NCBI RefSeq assembly: GCF_002252585.1
Contig: NZ_NQLD01000012.1
Reading direction: 5' to 3' (one strand)
Origin: Methanocatella intestini
GTDB lineage: Archaea; Methanobacteriota; Methanobacteria; Methanobacteriales; Methanobacteriaceae
DNA: 64,000 bases
Below are positions 17,806-25,539 of the stretch, one piece after another (position 1 is the stretch's first letter; the number at the start of each line of letters is the position of its first letter). The position numbers were made by a program, and so were the translations under genes. The notes under the pieces are model-generated. The model was not told the DNA's origin. It made no database searches and saw nothing but the letters and a program-made list of their open reading frames with translations.

Positions 17806-19587
17806 TTACTCCACAGTTACACATTTAGCTAAGTTTTTAGGTTTATCCGGATCCAAACCTTTTTCAACAGCCACATAATATGCAAGTAACTGCAACGGTA
17901 CAATATAAACCAAAGGAGCGATAATTTCATTAACATCATCATTTATAGCAAATAAATCATCAGATTTTAATTTTAATCTTTCATCCTCTTTAGAACCGAT
18001 AGCTAAAATATCTGCACCCCGGGCTTTAACCTCTTCTAAATTACTCATTGTTTTTCTATGGTTTTCTCCAGGAGGCAATATTACAACAACTGGAATTCCT
18101 TCATCAATAAGTGCAAGCGGTCCGTGTTTAAGTTCACCAGCTGCATAACCTTCACCATGAATATAAGTAATTTCCTTAAGTTTTAGGGCTCCTTCCAAAG
18201 CTATCGGATAAGAATAACCTCTTCCAATAAAGAAAAAGTCACGGGCAAACTTATATTTTTTAGACATTGCTTTAATTGAATCTACTTCTTTTAATAACTC
18301 TTCAATGAAATCAGGAACTTTATAAACATCTTCAAGTAATTTTTCATCATCAGCTATCAATGCTGCAAATAAATAAATGGCAGTTAACTGACTTACATAA
18401 GTCTTGGTTGCAGCCACTCCAATTTCAGGACCTGCCTGAGTTTGTATCACATAATCAGCACGTCTTGTAATAGCTGAACCTGCTACATTAACTATACCTA
18501 AAGTTTTAGATGTTTTGTTAGCCAAATCCAGTGCTTTAAGACTGTCTGCTGTTTCACCAGATTGAGATATGAAAATAACTAAAGTATCTTCATTTAATGT
18601 ATTTGCAGAATATTTAAATTCAGAAGCTAAAATAACATCTGTTGGAATGCCAGCTATAGATTCTAAAAGATATTTACCAGTTATTGAAGCATGAAAAGAT
18701 GTACCGCATGCTACAAAACAAATTCTTGAAATATCACCCAAATCATCAATGATTTCCTGAATAGTACTTTTTTCAGTTAAAGTGTTTCTAACTGCTGTAG
18801 CCTGTTCATTGATTTCTTTAATCATGAAATAGTCATAACCTTCCTTTTCAGCCATTTCTGGAGTCCAGTCAATAGTTTCAATTTCTTTTTCTACAACATT
18901 GTCAAATTCATCCTTAACTATTACTTCATTTTCATCAATAATAACCAGTTCACCTTTTTCAGGATAAAGTATATCCCTTGCATATTCCAAGATAGCTGGA
19001 GAATCAGAAGCAAGATAATATCCGTCTTCACCAATACCAACAATTAAAGGACTGTCTTTACGGGTAGCTATTATCTTACCCGGTTCATTTTTACTGATAG
19101 CTGCTATTGCATAAGCCCCATGAATTATTCCAATTGTTTCGCGCAAGGCATCTTCCAAATCAAATCCCTTATCCATGTATTTTTGTATTAAATGAGGAAT
19201 AACCTCAGTATCAGTATCAGATTTAAATACATGACCTTCTTCTTCAAGCTGAGATTTAATATCCAAATAATTTTCAATAATACCATTGTGAACTACAGCT
19301 ACTGACTCAGTTTCATCAGTATGCGGATGTGCATTAATTTTATTCGGATCACCATGAGTAGCCCAACGAACATGTGCAATACCATAATGACCAGGCATGT
19401 CAGCTAAATCTAATTTAGAATCAACCTCTTTAATTTTTCCTTTATCTTTTTTAATGTTAATACCATCACTAACTGTAGCGATACCTATTGAATCATAACC
19501 TCTATATTCTAATTTAGATATGCAATCTAAAAGAACAGGAGCTGCATTTTTATTGTTTTTTAATATGCAACCTACAATTCCACACAT
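17806..19587 (-). CDS. glmS: Glutamine--fructose-6-phosphate aminotransferase (isomerizing)
   Basis: GlmS makes glucosamine-6-phosphate from fructose-6-phosphate and glutamine, feeding UDP-GlcNAc for pseudomurein and surface glycans. The N-terminal nucleophile is Cys2 (MCGIVG), with the RGYDS and HVRWATHG motifs of the Ntn glutaminase. Two SIS sugar-isomerase domains follow (about 280-590), with CGTSFHA and SQSGET phosphosugar-binding loops, and the C-terminus ends PKNLAKCVTVE as in the family. 593 aa is the usual length. It lies 9 bp after cobA in a tight operon. No glmS-ribozyme-like structure was recognised upstream, as expected for an operon-internal archaeal gene. Confidence 0.96.
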   Translation of the reverse strand: MCGIVGCILKNNKNAAPVLLDCISKLEYRGYDSIGIATVSDGINIKKDKGKIKEVDSKLDLADMPGHYGIAHVRWATHGDPNKINAHPHTDETESVAVVHNGIIENYLDIKSQLEEEGHVFKSDTDTEVIPHLIQKYMDKGFDLEDALRETIGIIHGAYAIAAISKNEPGKIIATRKDSPLIVGIGEDGYYLASDSPAILEYARDILYPEKGELVIIDENEVIVKDEFDNVVEKEIETIDWTPEMAEKEGYDYFMIKEINEQATAVRNTLTEKSTIQEIIDDLGDISRICFVACGTSFHASITGKYLLESIAGIPTDVILASEFKYSANTLNEDTLVIFISQSGETADSLKALDLANKTSKTLGIVNVAGSAITRRADYVIQTQAGPEIGVAATKTYVSQLTAIYLFAALIADDEKLLEDVYKVPDFIEELLKEVDSIKAMSKKYKFARDFFFIGRGYSYPIALEGALKLKEITYIHGEGYAAGELKHGPLALIDEGIPVVVILPPGENHRKTMSNLEEVKARGADILAIGSKEDERLKLKSDDLFAINDDVNEIIAPLVYIVPLQLLAYYVAVEKGLDPDKPKNLAKCVTVE

Positions 19588-19596
19588 TGTTACACC

Positions 19597-20307
19597 TCAA
19601 TAATTATAAATGTCTTTATAAAGACTTACTACATCTCCAATAATCAAAATAGCTGGAGTGTTAATTTTTTTATCAGCTATATTTTCAAGAGTTCCAAAAA
19701 TCACATTTTCATCTGGAAGAGTACCACTTTCTATAACACAGACTGGCGTATCTCCAGAACGGTATTTCATGATTTCAGTTGTGTTCTCTTTAATATTACC
19801 TATACCCATTAATATAACTAATGTATCAGCAGTATAATCCCACTTAACCTGACTTTCTTTTTTAGTAGGATCTTCATGACCGGTTACTAATGTTACAGAG
19901 GTAGCTATAGCTCTATGAGTTACAGGCAGCCCAAGTGATGTTGGTGCTCCAATAGCTGATGTTACACCAGGGATTACTTCAAATTTGATATCATTTTCCA
20001 TTAAAGCTAATATTTCTTCTCCTCCACGACCAAAAACAAAAGGATCACCACCTTTAAGACGAACAACATTGTCATTTTCCTTAGCCTGTTTGACAATTAA
20101 TTCATTAATCTGATCTTGTGTTTTATAATGTTCCCCAGCTTTTTTACCAACATATATTTTTTCGGCATCCTCCGGAGCATGCTCTAAAATTTCATCATTA
20201 GCCAAATAATCATATAAAACAACATCTGCTTTATTTAGAGCTTTTATAGCTTTAAGAGTTATTAAATCAGCATCTCCAGGACCTGCACCCACTAAATAAA
20301 CTACCAT
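19597..20307 (-). CDS. cobA: Uroporphyrinogen-III C-methyltransferase (SUMT)
   Basis: This enzyme transfers two methyl groups from SAM to uroporphyrinogen III to make precorrin-2, the branch precursor of sirohydrochlorin, cobamides and F430. The N-terminus VYLVGAGPGDADLIT is the family signature, as are VRLKGGDPFVFGRGGEE and the VTGHEDP region. 236 residues means the stand-alone SUMT without dehydrogenase/chelatase (CysG) or uroporphyrinogen synthase fusion. GTGAT lies 5-10 bases before the ATG. It sits between purQ and glmS with 9-bp gaps, so it is transcribed with purine genes. Confidence 0.95.
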   Translation of the reverse strand: MVVYLVGAGPGDADLITLKAIKALNKADVVLYDYLANDEILEHAPEDAEKIYVGKKAGEHYKTQDQINELIVKQAKENDNVVRLKGGDPFVFGRGGEEILALMENDIKFEVIPGVTSAIGAPTSLGLPVTHRAIATSVTLVTGHEDPTKKESQVKWDYTADTLVILMGIGNIKENTTEIMKYRSGDTPVCVIESGTLPDENVIFGTLENIADKKINTPAILIIGDVVSLYKDIYNY

Positions 20308-20316
20308 CTAAATCAC

Positions 20317-20961
20317 TTATAAAAATCCTTTAAAAAAGTTTAATCCATCGCTAGAACCTAATATTTCTTCACAGGCACGTTCAGGATGAGGCATCATTGC
20401 ACAGACAAGACCTGACTCATCACAAACACTGGTAATAGCTTCCATAGAACCATTAGGATTTCTGTCTTTAAATTGTAAAACTATCTGATCTTGATCTTTT
20501 AATAAATCAATATCCTCTGTGTAAAACCTTCCTTCTGCATGAGCTATTGGAATTTGTAAAGTCTGACCTTTTTTAAATGATTTGGTAAAAGGTGTTCTGG
20601 TAGTTCCAACTTTTAAATCAACCCATTCACAGTTAAATTTAGGATTTTCATTAGTTATGAAAACACCTGGAACAAGGCCTATTTCACCAAGAATCTGAGC
20701 ACCGTTACATATTCCTAAAACAGGTTTTTCTTCCTTAACTAATGATTTAATACCATCAATAACAGGAGTAATGGAAGCCATAGCTCCTGCTCTTAAATAA
20801 TCACCATAAGAAAATCCTCCAGGAATTACAATACCATCAAAATCTGTTAAATCCTCCTGATTCCACCAGATATATTCAGGAGTTAATCCTGCGAGTTCAA
20901 TAGCTCTAGCTACATCCCTGTCACAGTTGGTTCCCGGAAATCTAATTACTCCAATTTTCAT
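20317..20961 (-). CDS. purQ: Phosphoribosylformylglycinamidine synthase, glutaminase subunit PurQ
   Basis: PurQ supplies ammonia from glutamine to PurL in the fourth step of purine synthesis; PurS bridges the two. 214 residues form a class I glutamine amidotransferase with the nucleophile Cys in LGICNGAQILG and the His/Glu pair in MMPHPERACE. The N-terminus IGVIRFPGTNCDRD is typical of the small archaeal/Gram-positive type. A GGAGT ribosome binding site lies upstream. It is 12 bp after purS. PurL is not in the window. Confidence 0.96.
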   Translation of the reverse strand: MKIGVIRFPGTNCDRDVARAIELAGLTPEYIWWNQEDLTDFDGIVIPGGFSYGDYLRAGAMASITPVIDGIKSLVKEEKPVLGICNGAQILGEIGLVPGVFITNENPKFNCEWVDLKVGTTRTPFTKSFKKGQTLQIPIAHAEGRFYTEDIDLLKDQDQIVLQFKDRNPNGSMEAITSVCDESGLVCAMMPHPERACEEILGSSDGLNFFKGFL

Positions 20962-20973
20962 TATAAAAACTCC

Positions 20974-21240
20974 TTAAGCCCCGCAAGCAGAGTTTTGCGG
21001 AATAACAGTAATTTTATAATTATGAATTACAGGATTACAGAGTAATCTTTCACACATATCTACAACATCTTCCCTTATAGATTCCCTGTCTTCCCCTTCC
21101 ATTTGGAATTTAATGATGTCTACAGTTTTAGCATTTTTAACATCATAACCAAGTAAAGCAAGAGATCTTTCAATAGTTGTAGCTTCTGGGTTTAACATAC
21201 CTTCCTTAAGAGATACTTTAACTTCAATATCAAAAATCAT
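20974..21240 (-). CDS. purS: Phosphoribosylformylglycinamidine synthase subunit PurS
   Basis: 88 residues, a small beta-alpha-beta protein that dimerises and joins PurQ to PurL. The sequence pattern IEVKVSLKEGMLNPEATTIERSL and GYDVKNAKT is characteristic of PurS. It has an ATG start with GGAG spacing from purC. Gene order purC-purS-purQ is common in archaea and Firmicutes. Confidence 0.94.
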   Translation of the reverse strand: MIFDIEVKVSLKEGMLNPEATTIERSLALLGYDVKNAKTVDIIKFQMEGEDRESIREDVVDMCERLLCNPVIHNYKITVIPQNSACGA

Positions 21241-21252
21241 TTCAAAAACTCC

Positions 21253-21984
21253 TTATAATTCTATTTTCTCATCATCAGGGATAATTCTATTATAAACTTC
21301 TACATAAGCATCCATAACTTCATTATCTTTACCTTTTCTGAACAATTCCTTATCTAACATATCCAAGGTTTCACTATCCCATAATCTGCATCCGTCAGGG
21401 CTAATTTCATCACCTAAAATAATTTCACCATTTTTATCTTTACCAAATTCAACTTTAAAATCAACTAAGATAATTCCGGCTTCCAAAAGGAATTTGGATA
21501 AAATTTCATTAATTTTTAATGCTTTTTGAGTTAATTCATCGATTTCTTCCTGAGTAGCTAATCCTAAAGCTTTAATAATAGAATCATTAAGCATAGGATC
21601 ATGGAATTCATCTGCTTTAAAATCCATTTGAACAATAGGTGGGTTTAATTTAGTACCGTCAGCTATTGGATATTTACGAATTAAACTACCTGTAGCTATA
21701 TTTCTAACAATAACCTCAATAGGAATCATGTCTAATTTTTTAGCTACCATAACATTAGTTTCAGGCAAATCAATAAATTGTGTTTTAATACCGTTTTCTT
21801 CCAATACTTTAAAAAGTTTAGTGGAAATAAGTGCATTATAAGAACCTTTTTTATTCATGACTTCTTTTCTTGCACCGTCGCCTGCAGTCATATCATCTCT
21901 AAACTCAATGATAACTGCATCTTCATCATCAGTAGTATATACACTTTTTACTTTACCATTATTAATTAACTCTTTTTTATCCAT
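21253..21984 (-). CDS. purC: Phosphoribosylaminoimidazole-succinocarboxamide synthase
   Basis: PurC ligates aspartate to CAIR with ATP to give SAICAR. 243 residues with the N-terminal GKVKSVYTTDD, the RNIATGS loop, and GDEISPDGCRLW, all signatures of SAICAR synthase. It is the first gene of the operon. The ATG at 21984 follows TTGATATC, a GGTGATC-like ribosome binding site. A TATA box is at about 22038-22045, and an insertion sequence begins about 20 bp upstream of that box. Confidence 0.96.
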   Translation of the reverse strand: MDKKELINNGKVKSVYTTDDEDAVIIEFRDDMTAGDGARKEVMNKKGSYNALISTKLFKVLEENGIKTQFIDLPETNVMVAKKLDMIPIEVIVRNIATGSLIRKYPIADGTKLNPPIVQMDFKADEFHDPMLNDSIIKALGLATQEEIDELTQKALKINEILSKFLLEAGIILVDFKVEFGKDKNGEIILGDEISPDGCRLWDSETLDMLDKELFRKGKDNEVMDAYVEVYNRIIPDDEKIEL

Positions 21985-22037
21985 GATATCAACAAATAAT
22001 TTTTAAATTTATATTATGTATAATTTTGATTAAAATA

Positions 22038-22045
22038 CTATATAA
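22038..22045 (-). promoter_or_regulatory. TATA box of the pur operon
   Basis: TTATATAG on the minus strand, about 55 bases before the purC ATG, which would put transcription start near 22015. The terminal inverted repeat of the adjacent insertion sequence starts at 22066-22068, so only about 20 bp of native sequence remain upstream of this box. Confidence 0.45.
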
Positions 22046-22067
22046 CTTATTGGTTAAATTCAAGTTA

Positions 22068-22091
22068 GGCACTGTCAATAACTTTGGTGAT
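22068..22091 (+). repeat. Left terminal inverted repeat of the IS
   Basis: A 24-bp repeat matching the right end (23402-23425, inverted) at 21 of 24 positions. It includes the transposase stop codon. Confidence 0.8.
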
Positions 22092-23292
22092 GAATGCCTC
22101 GGAAGTTTCTCTGCACCCAGTATTTGGTTTTGAGAGAAAATCTTGTCCTAGCTCCTTCAAAAGTTCTTAATGTTTTTTTAATATGCTTAGGGAAAACTTT
22201 TTGAAAGAAATTTTCAATTTTATTACTTGTAGTTGGAACATTACTATTTTCAAGATGAAATGTTATTGTTTTAAAGTAAGGAATGATGAAAAACCACAAT
22301 AAATTAAAAATAACTTTCGACAAATTGTTTTGTATACTAATAAGATAATCTCTACCTTTTTTAGCAGATTCTAAATCATTAGCATCTAAAACATCAAAAA
22401 CTAATTGTTTACAATAATTTAAGTATTCCAATTCTTCATCAGAATAATTATTTCTTTTTTTATCCTCTCTAATGTTCCTGTTTATCTTTTGTTTTGTGTG
22501 AAACATACAGAATTGATGTCTAACCCCAACTTTTTCAATTGCTGGATGATACTCATCTTTTAAATCAGATACAATACAAATCTTAGGCTGATTACGTAGG
22601 GAATCATCTAAAAACTTATATATAGTTCCAATATCCTCTGATTCCACCAGATCCATAGAAACAACAGAATTCAATTTAACATCAAATAAGACTAAAAAAT
22701 AGTTCCAAACACCGTTAATTTTAGTCCAAAGACTATCAAACAAATAATATCCAGAATAAGATTCATTCACACTTATATCATCATTTTCATCAGATATTAT
22801 GCAAGATTCAATACTTTGATGTGAAATATCTACATTGAAGAATCTTTTGAGCATATACTGAATTTTATAAATACTATTTCCAGAAACAGAGTATATTTCN
22901 TTGATATATTCTATTACAGGCTTTGTAATATTGCAATTTTCATCAACAATAGATTTAATATCAGTATAAAAAATTTTACCACATTTTTTACATTTATATT
23001 TCTGAATAATACATTTTTGTTCTCCAACATTTAAAAAATACAATTTACGAACATAATTACCATTTTTAACAACATTTGAGGAATAACAATCAGGACAAAA
23101 TGCATATTTATATTTAAAATAAAAATTACCATGTTTAGTAAGCCTAATTAAATTATCATCCGAATTTAAACATCCATTGCTTAATTTCTCCCCATAAGAT
23201 TCATATTCAGAAAATTCTTCAAAAAAATCGAAAAGTTTAAGTTGTTTATCCTCCAATATAGAACATGGAGCTTTTGTATTGTCTTTATTCAT
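22075..23292 (-). CDS. Transposase (DDE type, N-terminal zinc ribbon)
   Basis: 405 residues. A zinc-ribbon-like region has Cys66-x2-Cys69 and Cys101-x2-Cys104. Candidate catalytic acids are Asp186 (YLFDSLW), Asp243 (IVSDLKDEYHPA) followed by a CMFH motif, and Glu360 (SNKIENFF), in the style of Mutator/IS256- and ISL3-like DDE enzymes. A single ambiguous base (n at 22900) makes residue 131 either Lys or Asn (codon AAN); otherwise the frame is intact. The C-terminus is encoded within the left terminal repeat. It is probably an active or recently active gene; the exact IS family needs a database search. Confidence 0.82.
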   Translation of the reverse strand: MNKDNTKAPCSILEDKQLKLFDFFEEFSEYESYGEKLSNGCLNSDDNLIRLTKHGNFYFKYKYAFCPDCYSSNVVKNGNYVRKLYFLNVGEQKCIIQKYKCKKCGKIFYTDIKSIVDENCNITKPVIEYIXEIYSVSGNSIYKIQYMLKRFFNVDISHQSIESCIISDENDDISVNESYSGYYLFDSLWTKINGVWNYFLVLFDVKLNSVVSMDLVESEDIGTIYKFLDDSLRNQPKICIVSDLKDEYHPAIEKVGVRHQFCMFHTKQKINRNIREDKKRNNYSDEELEYLNYCKQLVFDVLDANDLESAKKGRDYLISIQNNLSKVIFNLLWFFIIPYFKTITFHLENSNVPTTSNKIENFFQKVFPKHIKKTLRTFEGARTRFSLKTKYWVQRNFRGIHHQSY

Positions 23293-23401
23293 ATTAATAT
23301 ATTAGCTCCACTTAATATATTAAATTTACTATCTTATTTTAAAAAATAAAACCCAAAAAAGCATTTAAAAAATTTTTTGAAATTAAAAATTAAAAATTCA
23401 A

Positions 23402-23425
23402 ATCACCAAAGTCCTTGACAGAGCC
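23402..23425 (-). repeat. Right terminal inverted repeat of the IS
   Basis: A 24-bp inverted copy of the left end, three mismatches. It lies about 110 bp upstream of the transposase start codon and should contain or flank its promoter. Confidence 0.8.
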
Positions 23426-23482
23426 TATTTTTCACAGAATAGATTCTTTTTGAAAGTTAATTTAGAAGATAAATATTATATA

Positions 23483-23800
23483 TTAATCAAGCATTTCCCA
23501 TTCATTATATCCTAAATGTTTATATCTTGTATGACCATCAGGACCTACTTTAACATCACCTGTGTAAATCATTTCATTACTTTGTCTGCTGTAAAATGCC
23601 CCTGGATCACTTTCTTGTGATGAACTAGAATCACTTTGTGTTTCTTTGTTTATTGAATCAACTGATACTTCAGTTGATTGTGTTGTATTGTTAATTGGTT
23701 CTGTTGTTTGATTGTTTAAGTTTAGAGTTATTGCGATTCCTATTATTAATATACAAACAAATACAACAAGTTCTATAATTATTATTTTTTTCTTGTCCAT
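23483..23800 (-). CDS. Small single-pass membrane protein, unknown function
   Basis: From the ATG at 23800 it encodes about 105 residues (an ATG at 23827 would add nine). Residues MDKKKIIIIELVVFVCILIIGIA form one N-terminal membrane helix or signal anchor. Next comes a Ser/Thr/Gln/Asn-rich linker of about 40 aa, and then a compact C-terminal motif GPDGHTRYKHLGYNEWEMLD. The membrane-plus-linker layout suggests the C-terminal piece sits outside the cell. No ribosome binding site is obvious. It lies between two insertion sequences. Confidence 0.6.
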   Translation of the reverse strand: MDKKKIIIIELVVFVCILIIGIAITLNLNNQTTEPINNTTQSTEVSVDSINKETQSDSSSSQESDPGAFYSRQSNEMIYTGDVKVGPDGHTRYKHLGYNEWEMLD

Positions 23801-23942
23801 AATTTTTATTATGTGTTTAAAATACATTATATATTTTTAGATTTTCATCAGTGCTGTTCAAAATGACAGTGTTTTTTCAACATAACTAAAATCAACAATT
23901 ATCTTATTTTCAATATTCCACTTATGATAAAATGTAAAATAA

Positions 23943-25446
23943 GGGAGTGTCCGATAATTAATGAGTAATACTTTTATTCACTTGAAATCATAAGTTTTTA
24001 TTTTTCAAAAGATTTCAACAAAATTTTTAAGTATTACTTATTTTAACCATTCATTGAATAATATTTAAACTATACTGCTTATTTGGTTGTTTAATCAAAG
24101 TTTCATCAAATATTATCAATTTATTTTTATTTTTAAGGTTAAAAATACAATACAGTATATGGCGAAAGTAATAATTCTTAATATTGCTTTAATTGAGCTA
24201 TAAACATTTAATATTGCTTTATTTTTTGATAAAAAAGAGTTTTATTTATATGTGAAGGAATTTATATTTATTATACATACAACAACTTAAATTAACAAAA
24301 ATAAATTCACTTCACAAACTAATTTTTTGTGAGTCATATAATTTATTTTTTTCGATTTTGAAAAAAAATATACGAGCTGGAGGAATTTATTTGCTAGAAT
24401 CCGTTTTTAAACAGAAAAAACGGGTTGAAAAAAGTCTTATTAAAAATTAAACAAATGGAAGAAAATATTAAAGGAAATCAGCCTATTAGTATTGTTGACC
24501 CCGAAGCACATAGTATGCTTGATAAAAACAATAAATGGGGGATTTAATTATAATTTCCAATCAGGCGTTGATGACAAATATGGTATGATGGCTATTCACT
24601 ACATTACGCAATCTCCAAGCGACAAAAAAGAGTTATTAGTGACTGTAAAATAATTAAATGAAATATTACATAAAGAAAACTACACAATTGTAGTAGATTA
24701 TGGATACTGGCATATAAAAAGTCTTAATGAAATTTATAATTCACCAACAACAATTGTAATACCTGATAAAGCATCAACGTCCCGTACAAAAGAAAAAAAA
24801 CAATGAAAAGAAAGAAAATAATAAAAATCATAAAACAGACAAAAAAGAAAAATTTAGAAAACATAAATTCATTAAATACTGGAAAAACGACACATATATG
24901 TCCTAATGGCTCAATTTTAACAAGACAAAACAATAATATGCAAAATTGAGTCGAATATAAAGTTTATACAACAAATAACTGTTTAACATGTTCCAATCAT
25001 GAGATTTGCGCATCAGAACCCAAAAGAAAAATCAAAGACCGATGTGACCACAAAATTTGATGAAATCAAAAAAACATATTACTCAGAATGGGGTCAAAAA
25101 ACTTATTCTGGAAGAGGTCCAAATGCTGAAGGAAACTTTGGAACATTACGAGAGTCCAGAAACTTCAGAGGAATTAAAACAAGAGGAATAAAAAGAGTAA
25201 ATAACGAATTAACACGATATGCAATCACACACAATATTAAAAAAATACACAAACATATGGACGTTAAAGTGCTAAAATCCATTTTAAATTTAATAAAAAA
25301 AGAAAAAACAAAAAATAGAAAAATTGATATAAATATACTTGATAATTTAATAAGTAAATTCATAATTAAAGAAGAAAAAGTGGTGGATTTAGAAATAAAT
25401 AAAAATTAAGGGAGATTTTAAAATCCAATAATTATCGGACACTCCC
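23943..25446. mobile_element. Decayed IS1182-like insertion sequence
   Basis: Perfect 18-bp terminal inverted repeats bound a 1.5-kb segment: GGGAGTGTCCGATAATTA at 23943-23960 and its reverse complement at 25429-25446. Inside, on the plus strand, are broken transposase fragments of the IS1182 type. The perfect ends despite a ruined gene suggest that decay of the coding part was faster than of the ends, or that the ends are still used in trans by another copy. About 400 bp at the left (23961-24364) shows no readable protein. Confidence 0.82.
24365..25409 (+). pseudogene. IS1182-family transposase remnant
   Basis: Several frames together spell a DDE transposase: ISIVDPEAHSMLDKNNKWG from about 24492, then after a frameshift a YGMMAIHYITQSP segment, later SPTTIVIPDKAST, and the intact C-terminal ORF from 24999 (GRGPNAEGNFGTLRESRNFRG, ending LTRYAITHNIKKI), which is the conserved end of IS1182 transposases. 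Stop codons and frameshifts separate the pieces, and the N-terminal domain is not recognisable. It cannot make a working enzyme. Confidence 0.8.
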
Positions 25447-25539
25447 AAATAAATGATTTTTTTAAATTGCTTAAAAACAAATTTATTTTAACAATCAGTT
25501 ATAAATTTAAAAACAGTATAAATTTTACAGGTAATAACT

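Larger units (their letters stand above)
22066..23427. mobile_element. Insertion sequence, ~1.36 kb, one transposase, family unassigned
   Basis: Imperfect terminal inverted repeats of 24 bp bound the element: GGCACTGTCAATAACTTTGG begins the left end (22068-22091), and the right end (23402-23425, read in reverse complement) matches it with three mismatches. A flanking TA may extend both ends. One transposase gene fills the interior on the minus strand, and its last codons lie inside the left repeat. I found no convincing target duplication in the AT-rich flanks. It has inserted directly upstream of the pur operon core promoter. It may be related to Methanobrevibacter elements such as ISM1, but the length differs from the ISM1 size I recall, so I leave the family open. 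Confidence 0.8.
23937..25452. repeat. Possible 6-bp target-site duplication flanking the decayed IS
   Basis: AAATAA occurs directly before the left inverted repeat (23937-23942) and directly after the right one (25447-25452). This fits a 6-bp target duplication, but in such AT-rich DNA a chance match is quite possible. Confidence 0.4.

Noticed and set aside
22066..23427. Naming this IS as ISM1
   Set aside because: It is longer (about 1.36 kb) than the ISM1 size I recall (near 1.2 kb); I cannot compare sequences here.
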